Part shown: in pieces, positions 43,838 through 51,700 of the stretch
Layout: the number at the start of each line of letters is the position of its first letter
Position numbering within the stretch: position 1 is the stretch's first letter
Source of the DNA: CAIQJJ01 sp049325275
GTDB taxonomy: Bacteria; Chloroflexota; Anaerolineae; Anaerolineales; UBA4823
Direction: 5' to 3'
Length of the DNA stretch: 64,000 nt
Assembly (NCBI GenBank): GCA_049325275.1
Contig: JBMOLU010000029.1
Coordinates: 21,303-85,302 of the forward strand
Position numbers and translations under genes: made by a program
The notes under the pieces: generated by a model
What the model was told of the DNA's origin: nothing
What the model saw: only the letters and a program-made list of their open reading frames with translations
The model's database searches: none

Positions 43838-44414
43838 AAGCCCCTCCATCATCTTCAAAAATAGCTCCCAGAGAAGCGCGTAGCTTGGCATGAGCCGCCT
43901 GTAAACGCTCGTAAGCCGAACGCTCGCTGATCTGCAAGACTTGGGCCACTTCCGCGACGGGCAGTTCCTGGTAATAGCGCAGGATGACGGTCATCCGTTG
44001 ACCATCAGGTAGCGCCTGGATTGCTTCCCACAGCATCCCATTGGATTGGCGCCGGATGGTCTGTTCCTCGATAGGTAGAGCGGCTTGTTGGTGCAGGCGA
44101 AACAGGCCCTGAAGGGTTTCTTGCAGGCGCTGGCGCACGCGCTGTTTACGCATACGCCCACGGCAAGCATTGACGGTGAGCGTATAGAGCCATGTGCGTA
44201 AAGTTGCATCCCCACGAAAGGATTTCAGCGCATCGAGCGCGGTCAAGAGCACTTCCTGGGCGATATCATCCGCTTCGGCAGGATCATCCAAGGTGGCGAG
44301 CGCCAACCGATAAACGGGCAGGTGATTTTGGCGTACCCATTCTTCCTGCGCAGCCAGCTCACCGGCCACACAGCGGGCTATTAAATCAGTGTGGAGGCTT
44401 TCATTCGTTATCAT
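43830..44414 (-). CDS. ECF-type RNA polymerase sigma factor
   Basis: 194 residues from the ATG at 44414 (a GTG lies directly before). Region 2 is at about 25-95 (YRLALATLDDPAEADDIAQEVLLTA, FRGDATLRTWLYTLTVNACRG) and region 4 at about 125-180 (LPDGQRMTVILRYYQELPVAEVAQVL, SERSAYERLQAAHAKLR). No regions 1 or 3 are present, so this is group IV. Its start overlaps the end of the phosphatase gene, and its end overlaps the anti-sigma start, giving tightly coupled expression. Confidence 0.93.
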   Translation of the reverse strand: MITNESLHTDLIARCVAGELAAQEEWVRQNHLPVYRLALATLDDPAEADDIAQEVLLTALDALKSFRGDATLRTWLYTLTVNACRGRMRKQRVRQRLQETLQGLFRLHQQAALPIEEQTIRRQSNGMLWEAIQALPDGQRMTVILRYYQELPVAEVAQVLQISERSAYERLQAAHAKLRASLGAIFEDDGGAYA

Positions 44415-44913
44415 CACCCATTAGACGCGTCTCAAGCTCAAAACATGAGGCATTTGCGCCAGCCAGTTGCTCAACCAGCCCATCGACCAACCCGGCAATG
44501 CGCGGTAACGCATCAGCGGCCGAAAGGCCATCCAAATCGGCAACATGCCAATAGGCAATCCGCTCGGCCCACGCCGGAAAACGGCGAAGCATCATCGGCA
44601 AGTGTTCGGCCTGGTGCAGCGCGATCACCCGCCCGGCAGCCAACAGATCGGCTTCACAAAGCTGCTGGGGAAAACGTGGGGGGCCATCGAAGGCAACACC
44701 GCGTCCCGCCAGATAACGCACAACCGCATCGGCAATCGGGCCGATGTTGCCAGCGCCCAGTTCGGTGGCAATCCCACGCGAGATAGCCGCCCAGGGTAAG
44801 CCTGCCGCTTTGGCGCGCTGGTTGAACCAAAGCTCGGCAAAACGGCTGCGATAATAATTGCCGGTGCAGAGAAACAGAAGCATATTTTTATGTTGTTTTG
44901 AGAGAGTGGTCAT
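44401..44913 (-). CDS. Low-molecular-weight protein phosphatase-like protein
   Basis: About 170 residues from the ATG at 44913; ATG codons at 44934 and 44982 are alternatives, none with a strong ribosome site. The P-loop is FLCTGNYYRSR, which keeps the C(X)5R catalytic pattern of arsenate reductase-type/LMW phosphatases; the usual CRS core reads YRS. The general-acid loop usually reads DP but here is HVADLDG, so Asp is present without Pro. It may be a phosphotyrosine or phosphoarginine phosphatase with altered specificity. It precedes the sigma factor by overlap, hinting at a link with stress control. Confidence 0.75.
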   Translation of the reverse strand: MTTLSKQHKNMLLFLCTGNYYRSRFAELWFNQRAKAAGLPWAAISRGIATELGAGNIGPIADAVVRYLAGRGVAFDGPPRFPQQLCEADLLAAGRVIALHQAEHLPMMLRRFPAWAERIAYWHVADLDGLSAADALPRIAGLVDGLVEQLAGANASCFELETRLMGDDNE

Positions 44914-44948
44914 CTTGGCTGCCAATGCCCGCATGAGAAGGCGGCGCT

Positions 44949-45401
44949 TCAACGTGGAAAACGCTCGCCCAGGCGCCGACACAACTGGCGGATTTCTTCC
45001 GCCGGTACGATATTGCCATCGGCAGCTTTGAGCATGGCAAAGATTTTGCCCCCTTTAAGCTCATCCGGCAAATCGGCTGCCCGTGGGATGATGTGAAAAT
45101 GGATGTGGTAAAACCCGGCCATTTCGGCGTAACAAACCGAGTATTCCTTCTGGCAGCCGGTTTCAGCACGGAGAAGCTTGGCTACACGCTGCTGTAACTG
45201 TCCCAACTCGACAAATTCATCGGCCGTCAGTTCGTGCAGGGCTTCGGCGTGGCGCTTGAGCACCAGCACCAGCCAGCCTTTGAGGGCGGTCGGGTAGGCG
45301 TGTTCGACGAGCCAAAACCGGCCTTCATAAATAACCGGGCCGGGGGAAATACGTTTTTCCCCCGTAAGCGAGCGACAAGAGTGGCAGGATCGATCGGTCA
45401 T
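44949..45401 (-). CDS. HIT-family nucleotide-binding hydrolase
   Basis: 150 residues. The histidine-triad motif is YHIHFHIIPR near residue 98, followed by a short C-terminal helix. The N-terminus has CHSCRSL, a possible zinc knuckle. GWLVLVLKRHAEALHEL is the usual central strand-helix. HIT proteins hydrolyse nucleoside phosphoramidates or dinucleoside polyphosphates. It lies 6 bases after the histidine phosphatase gene in the dnaB-to-sigma run. Confidence 0.9.
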   Translation of the reverse strand: MTDRSCHSCRSLTGEKRISPGPVIYEGRFWLVEHAYPTALKGWLVLVLKRHAEALHELTADEFVELGQLQQRVAKLLRAETGCQKEYSVCYAEMAGFYHIHFHIIPRAADLPDELKGGKIFAMLKAADGNIVPAEEIRQLCRRLGERFPR

Positions 45402-45407
45402 GTTCGC

Positions 45408-46103
45408 TCACCAATAGTTGCCATGAATGCCCATGCGGCTGAGGGGGATTCGCTTTTGGTGAAGATGGGGCGTCTCTCCCAACCCAATACAGCGCGGGGT
45501 AGCGACCCCGGGTGTGCGTTCGTCGAACAGGACAGTCGTGATGGAGGTAGGATGCAAATAGAACCCCGCCCACATCAAAGGCAAGGGGATGGCAAGCAGG
45601 TGCGCAAGCCACAACAACCCAAACGCACCATGGCAGACCACCGCCACCTTCCAGGTGTTGGACTGGTGCACGGCGTACACCCCGTTTTGACGTTCATAAC
45701 CCAACGAAGCCAGGAATTCATCAGATTTCTCCACCACCGAGTGAAACATCTTATCCAATGGCACTGCAGCAAACGGTGCGATGACGTTCCATTGGCGTGG
45801 ATCGGTCAGGTATTCGGGGTGGCGTATCAAATGCCCGTGAATGTCCCAGTAAGAAAGACGATCTTCAACGACCGGTAAGTAAGGCAGTTCACGCGTCCAT
45901 TCCAAAACCCTGGCTTCCAATCCGGTCTCGGCGGCGATAGGCGCCGCCGTCTGGCGGGCGCGGCCTAACGGAGAACAATAGAGCCGGTCGAGGCCAATTG
46001 TAGCCATGTATTCGCCTAAAGCCGCAGCTTCGACCTGCCCGGTTTCGGTGAGGCAGTCGTTGGCATAGTCAGGGTCGCCGTGGCGAATGATGTAAAGGCG
46101 CAT
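45408..46103 (-). CDS. Histidine phosphatase family protein (phosphoglycerate mutase-like)
   Basis: 231 residues. The catalytic RHG signature is at the start (LYIIRHGDPDYAND), followed by LTETGQVEAAALGEYM and CSPLGRARQTAAPIA. The second His is in VAVVCHGAFGLLWL near residue 170. It may be a phosphatase for sugar phosphates, alpha-ribazole phosphate or nucleotides rather than a true mutase, and sequence does not decide. It follows the tandem DnaC-like gene by 21 bases. Confidence 0.88.
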   Translation of the reverse strand: MRLYIIRHGDPDYANDCLTETGQVEAAALGEYMATIGLDRLYCSPLGRARQTAAPIAAETGLEARVLEWTRELPYLPVVEDRLSYWDIHGHLIRHPEYLTDPRQWNVIAPFAAVPLDKMFHSVVEKSDEFLASLGYERQNGVYAVHQSNTWKVAVVCHGAFGLLWLAHLLAIPLPLMWAGFYLHPTSITTVLFDERTPGVATPRCIGLGETPHLHQKRIPLSRMGIHGNYW

Positions 46104-46124
46104 AAGTATAACCGGTACACCCCA

Positions 46125-47543
46125 TCAGGATACAGCACGCTTGTGTCGACCAGGCGATTTGGGTGGCAACCCTCCACCGCGATAAGAGGGGGCCGTAACC
46201 GCCACGATGCGGCAGATACGCGTGTCTTGCATGCGGCTGAGCAGGCGCGGGTCCATTTCGGTTTTGAATTCGGGGGTTGTGATCACCGTCGCCAGCTCGG
46301 CCAGGTAACGATAGTTGAACAACTGGTAAAGCTTTTCGCGCACCCAGGGAGAAATTGCCTCCGTACCCAGGTCGTCGAGGATCAAGAGCGGCGCCGTACG
46401 GACTTCCTCGAAACGCTGATCGAGACTGACCGTGCTGCTGGGGTTGAACGTCGCCCGCAGGTGGCCCATCAGATCGGGAACGTTGACGACCAGTGGCGGC
46501 AGGCCCAGGTCGGCACGATAGTTTGCGATCGCCGCGGCCAGGTGGGTCTTGCCGGAGCCGTACGTGCCGGTAAGCACCAACCATCCACGCGGCGACTTGG
46601 CGAATTCCTGGGCGGCCTTGAGGGCCTTTTCCAGGCTGGCAATGTGTTCGGCGGGCAAGTTTTCGCCTTTTCGCAAATCAAATGTGGCGAAGGTCAGGTT
46701 GTGAAGCAGATCGAGCGAGGAAAGCTGGTCGCGGCCCATTTCGCTGGCCGGCTGGCGGTAATCGGGAGCACGCAGGAAGACGCGCGTCACTAGATTGGGA
46801 TCTTCCAGGCGGGAACGGATGCGCCCTTCGATTTGCTCGAGCATCAGGTTGGTCGTGATCACCAGCGGCAGGCGGTTGACGTAGCGATAGTTGACAATCT
46901 GGAAAAGCTTTTCCTGCGCCCAAGAGGTGGCGTTTTGGGTACCGAAGTCATCCATGATTAGCAGTGGGGCCGTGCGAATCTCTTCGAAGCGCTGTTCGAA
47001 GGTGGCTTCGGGACTGTCATACGAGAAGCGCAGGGTGTCCAGCAGATCGGGGACCGTCAGGAAGAGGGTCGGCACGCCCATGCTGACGGCAAAATTACCG
47101 ATGGCCGCTGCCAGGTGCGTCTTACCGCAGCCGTACCCTCCCTGCAAGAGCAGCCAGCCTTCGAGTTTCTGCGCAAACTGCCAGGACTGGTTGAAAGCCA
47201 ATTCCAGTGAATCGGCCAACGCCGGGCGCAAGCCGACGTGGCCACGCGGCTGGAAGCTCTCGAAGGTAAGCTGCTTCAACTCGTCGAGGTTGCTGAGGGC
47301 GTACAGGCGACGGTAGATCTGCTGACTGATGTCGCCTTTGCGGCAGGAACAAATTTGCAGCTTGCCGAAATCGGGGTGGCCGACCGGCAGATCCTGGCGC
47401 AGGTAACCCAGCCCGCCGCAGTGCGGGCAACCGGGTGCACCGGGCAGCGTGTGCGCTCGCCCCGCAGGCTCAGCTATCTTCCCAATCTGCGTATTGGCGG
47501 CGATCTTTCTCAGAGTCTCGTCTATCAGGCGCTTTTCGCTCAT
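46125..47543 (-). CDS. Tandem DnaC/DnaI-like helicase loader with two AAA+ domains
   Basis: 472 residues from the ATG at 47543 (AAAGGA, 4 bases). The N-terminus has a zinc-finger-like set of Cys at 39, 42, 65 and 67 (CPHCGG and CSC). Two complete ATPase domains follow: P-loop GGYGCGKT at 135-142 with Walker B LLIMDDFGT near 194-202, and P-loop GTYGSGKT at 325-332 with LLILDDLGT near 386-394. Usual DnaC/DnaI proteins have one such domain. The two look like an internal duplication. Its place after dnaB and a DnaD-like gene supports a role in loading the replicative helicase. Confidence 0.85.
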   Translation of the reverse strand: MSEKRLIDETLRKIAANTQIGKIAEPAGRAHTLPGAPGCPHCGGLGYLRQDLPVGHPDFGKLQICSCRKGDISQQIYRRLYALSNLDELKQLTFESFQPRGHVGLRPALADSLELAFNQSWQFAQKLEGWLLLQGGYGCGKTHLAAAIGNFAVSMGVPTLFLTVPDLLDTLRFSYDSPEATFEQRFEEIRTAPLLIMDDFGTQNATSWAQEKLFQIVNYRYVNRLPLVITTNLMLEQIEGRIRSRLEDPNLVTRVFLRAPDYRQPASEMGRDQLSSLDLLHNLTFATFDLRKGENLPAEHIASLEKALKAAQEFAKSPRGWLVLTGTYGSGKTHLAAAIANYRADLGLPPLVVNVPDLMGHLRATFNPSSTVSLDQRFEEVRTAPLLILDDLGTEAISPWVREKLYQLFNYRYLAELATVITTPEFKTEMDPRLLSRMQDTRICRIVAVTAPSYRGGGLPPKSPGRHKRAVS

Positions 47544-48162
47544 CGCGTCCTTTCTCCTGCCAGCGGCGCAAGATGGCGGCGATATAACGCCAGTTGCGCT
47601 TGTTGTTTTCGACAGCAATCTGAATGGCATCGTGAATCCATTCAGGGGGGTAGGTTTGTTCGGCTTCGCGCAGTTCCTCGGAGAGCATCGGCGTCAAAGG
47701 GCCGACATTCTGTTCGTAGAGGCGGAAGACGTTCGGGCGATCATGGTCCAGTTCGATGGCGGCGGCTTCCCTGCTCGGGCGCCAGCGGCCCTGCTGGATG
47801 GCCTGCACCGCAGCCCGCCCCTTGGGAGAATTGAGGAAATAAAACGTCTCTTCCTGCGCCAGCTTCAAGGTGACCTTCAGCAGCGTGCCCCGGATCACGG
47901 CGCGTTCGAGGGCTTCATCTACCGCCTGCTCACCAGGCAGGCCGGGTTTTGCCAGGGCGGCCATCAGACGGGCATCGCCGGTGAAGTCTGCCCGGCGCAG
48001 GCTGCGAAACTCTCCCGTCAGACGGTCGAGCTTCCAGATGGCATACAGGGTGAGCTTCAACTCATCCAAGTGATCGATCGCCGGCAGCAGTTCGCTAAAA
48101 AAGGTCGCCGGAATGGGCGTCAGGTGCTCTTTCGAAGAAGGAAAACCGTTAAAGGACGACAT
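47470..48162 (-). CDS. DnaD-like primosome protein
   Basis: 230 residues from the ATG at 48162, which overlaps the purN end by 14 bases. The N-terminal part (PATFFSELLPAIDHLDELKL, TLYAIWKL) resembles the DnaD/DnaB N-terminal winged helix. The C-terminal part (FRLYEQNVGPLTPMLSEELR, YPPEWIHDAIQIAVENNKRN, WRYIAAILRRW) matches the DnaB_2/DnaD domain, with YIAAIL in place of the usual Y..I.. helix. Its C-terminal tail is Arg/Asp/Lys-rich and overlaps the loader gene by 74 bases, which is long. It probably helps open the origin or recruit the loader. Confidence 0.8.
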   Translation of the reverse strand: MSSFNGFPSSKEHLTPIPATFFSELLPAIDHLDELKLTLYAIWKLDRLTGEFRSLRRADFTGDARLMAALAKPGLPGEQAVDEALERAVIRGTLLKVTLKLAQEETFYFLNSPKGRAAVQAIQQGRWRPSREAAAIELDHDRPNVFRLYEQNVGPLTPMLSEELREAEQTYPPEWIHDAIQIAVENNKRNWRYIAAILRRWQEKGRDERKAPDRRDSEKDRRQYADWEDS

Positions 48163-48739
48163 CACCGGCCACAATCCTTTGCAACGTTTCGACCAAAAAG
48201 CGGTGCTCGCAGGCCAGCACGCGCTGCGCCAGGCTTTCGGGCGTGTCCCCTGCGAGGACGGGCACCCGGCACTGGGCCAGGATGTCGCCGTGATCGTAAG
48301 CTTCATCAACCCGGTGGATCGTCACACCGGTTTCCGTCTCGCCGGCAGCCAGCACCACTTCGTGCACGCGCAGGCCGTACATTCCTTGGCCACCATACTT
48401 CGGCAGCAAAGCCGGATGGATATTGATCGCCCGCCGTTGAAACACTGCCAGCGTCTGCGGGCCTAACTTGCGCAGGTACCCGGCCAAAACGATCAGATCG
48501 GTGCGGTGCTCTTGCAGCAAACTTAACGTCGCAGCATCGAGCTGCGCAGGGTCCGGATGCGTTTTGACGCTGAGATGGAAAGCCGGGATTCCATCCTGCC
48601 TGGCGCGTGCAAGCGCTTCGGCGCCGCTGTTGTTGCCGATCACCAGGCAAGGGTGGGCGTTCAGGATGCCGGCTTTGCAGGCATCCAACACGGCCTGCAT
48701 ATTGCTGCCGCGGTGGGAGGCGAAAAAGGCAAGGTTCAT
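48149..48739 (-). CDS. purN: Phosphoribosylglycinamide formyltransferase
   Basis: 196 residues, the usual length. It transfers a formyl group from 10-formyl-THF to GAR in purine synthesis. It shows FFASHRGSNMQAVLDACKAG at the start, LAGYLRKLGPQTL, the catalytic Asn and His in INIHPALLPKYGGQGMYG, and the catalytic Asp in VTIHRVDEAYDHGDILAQ. It starts 3 bases after dnaB, which places a purine gene inside a replication operon. No other pur genes are nearby. Confidence 0.95.
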   Translation of the reverse strand: MNLAFFASHRGSNMQAVLDACKAGILNAHPCLVIGNNSGAEALARARQDGIPAFHLSVKTHPDPAQLDAATLSLLQEHRTDLIVLAGYLRKLGPQTLAVFQRRAINIHPALLPKYGGQGMYGLRVHEVVLAAGETETGVTIHRVDEAYDHGDILAQCRVPVLAGDTPESLAQRVLACEHRFLVETLQRIVAGDVVL

Positions 48740-48742
48740 CGC

Positions 48743-51700
48743 TTACACCTGGCCGAGGTCGACGTTATGGGTGGCGGCGTTTTCGAAGCGCGTCAGGTTG
48801 CTAAGGAAGACCAGCTCGACCGTCCCGACCGGGCCGTTACGGTGTTTGGCGACCTTGATTTGCGCCAGGTTTTGCTTGAGGGTCTCCTTCTCGTACATTT
48901 CGGGACGGTGAATGAACATGACAATGTCGGCGTCTTGCTCGAGACTGTTGTGAACGATCATATTATTGGCAATAAAGTTATGAAACTCAGGCACTGTCAA
49001 ATCAAAAACTTGATCTTCACCGTCCGGCAAGATCGATTCAATACAATCCCAATAAATATCGCTATTTGCCAGACGAGCCAATTCGTCCGAATGAACTGCG
49101 TCGGCTACACGCTGGGCGCGAGCGCGGCTGACATTTTGCTTGTAAAGTGCAGTACCACAGTAAGCGTTCCCAACCGCCGCTTGCATTTGTCGCGTGGTCA
49201 TACCTTGTGTTTGCATCGCTGGAACGACGTGCAAACGCCAAATGTCATGCGGAATAACGTCTCGATTCGTACTGGTACAACGTTCCTGCAAATGTTCGAG
49301 CACTTCTAGCAGACGACCTTGCCGATACTTACCCACTGCTCCCACACGAGCTGCAAAAATCTCTAAATAAGTTTTGCCCGTAATGATTACGTTGTACAAG
49401 TCTCGGCCTTTTCCGTTTTGAGGCACGCGGCGCAAGATAGCGTTGATTCCTAACCGTAATAATAACGATTGAACATCTTGAGCCAATTGCGGGCTACTGG
49501 TGGCATAATAAATAATCGGGCGAGAATGTTTCCCCTTAATCAGTTGGACACTGCCATCGGTAGCCCAAAGATGCCGCAAGAAAAGTGCAATGGCTTCCTT
49601 AGGCTGCGCAAAAACCTGGGGAGGAACGCGCTTCTCGTATGAGTGCAAACCAAATATGCCCAAATTTTTTAGCCAGTCCGTGAGTGGGCTATGAACATCG
49701 TGCGTATGGTGACGGGCCGAAGCCAGGTAAACCTGATACCAAGTACGCTTCTGAGAAATTCTTGGGAGAATCTCATCCCCAAACACATTAGAAGCCAACG
49801 TCGCTACTGTTTCCGCTAAATCTTCTTCACGCGTCGTGTACTGGATCGCATGGCGGGGCAAAGTGCAACCATCGCCGATCAGGTGACCCAGCAAAGCCAG
49901 TTCACCATCCGAAAGTGTCTGAAGGCTACCAGAATGAATGACACGTGGCAACGCCACAAAGTCATCCACCATTAATTCGTCCAAACGCTTCCAACCGTAA
50001 ATTGTCAAAAAGCGGTGATTGGCGGTTGCACGAATGGTACGTCCCAGACGAGTGCGTAGCTTAAAGACGGGTTTGCTCCCTGTGCAAAAGGCACGGCTGA
50101 CGAACATCGACTCAATTTTTAGCGTCTGGGGGTTCAGTGCCAGGATATTGAAATTGTTTTGCCCCTCGAGTGTACGAATAGCAACTTCACGCCCATCATC
50201 TGCCAGGGTGATCAAGGTATCTCCAGTGATGCACCCTGATTCGCGTAAGTCCGAAAGCTGCGGGTCTTTATCGGCGCGTTGTTCGATAGCACGTGAAAGT
50301 TGCGCTGCGGCCAGCACGGGGACGTTCAATTCGCGCGCCAGGATTTTCAGGTTGCGGGAGATGAAAGAAACCTCCTGCACGCGGTTCTCGTTACGCCCGC
50401 CGGCGCCGCCACTGCTCATCAGTTGAATGTAGTCGAGGATCACCAGGTCGATGCGATACTCCAGGTGCAGGCGGCGGCATTTGGTGCGCAACTGCAAGGG
50501 GGTCAGGCTGGGGGTATCGTCGAGGAAAACCTTGGTATCACCGAGCACCTCGACAGCGTGAGAGAAACGCGGCCATTCATCATCCAGCAACTTGCCGGTG
50601 CGCAGCCGGTGGCTATCGATGCCTGTTTCCTGGGCGATCAGGCGTTGGACGAGTTGCTCACTGGACATTTCGAGCGAAAAGATAGCGATGTGTTTCTTGT
50701 AGGTCAGGGCGGCATTTTTGGCAATCGAGAGCATGAAAGCGGTGTTGTGGACGATCATATCGTCAGCAACAAAATTATGCGTGCTGGGAACGGTCAGATC
50801 GTACACCTGATGTTCTCCGAGATATTCGATGCTGGTGATGGTGTCCCAATAGACATCGCTTTGCGCCAATGCTACCAGCGGCTCAGATTGCAGTGTTTGA
50901 CCTATTCCCAGTAATCGTTGGCGCGTTGGTGCGCGCTTTCCGACATGCAAATTTGATCCCGGTGGCAGCCCCATTGCAACAGCCACATTTTCCCAGGCGC
51001 GCGTATCCTTGGCGTGCTCGATGATAGGCCACACTTCCATTGGGATAACATCCAAATTGGGATTTGATTTACTTTTCGCCATTTGGAGACGCGTGTTTTC
51101 GATCGCGGTTTCTTTGCCCAAAGCGCCGATTTGCTCGATGAAAAGAGAAACGTCCTCTGTGCCGGTGATGCGCAGTTCGTAGGCCTGACGGCAAACACTT
51201 TCGTACTTGATCTGACGGTGGCGCAGCTTGGCCAGAATGCCAAAACGCAATAATAGATGTTGAACGGCCTTCGCTAACTTCAGTGCAACGGTACTGTAGG
51301 AAACCGCCACCTGCTCCCCATGTTGTAGATACACACTGCCATCACAAGCAAACAAGCGATTCAAGAACAATGCCAATTGTTGGCGCGGCAGGCGGTAAAT
51401 ACAAGCAGGAATTTCCTTCACCGCAGCAGTTTTCCCCCATGCATCCAGGTTTTGCAGCCACTGGCGCAGGCTATTGGGGCCTTTCCAGCTGATCGCGGCC
51501 AATCCCTGTGGGATGAGTTGTTCAGCGGACATACCCAGCGTATTACATAAGCGTTCGAATATCTGCGAAGAAGGCGCACATTTCCCGGCCTGCCATTGGG
51601 TGATCAAGGATGGAGAAATTCCTACCGCCGCAGCAAGGCAACTACGCGAACGGCCATCACGTTGCATCGCCTGTACCAGGCGATCGGCGAAAGCCTGACG

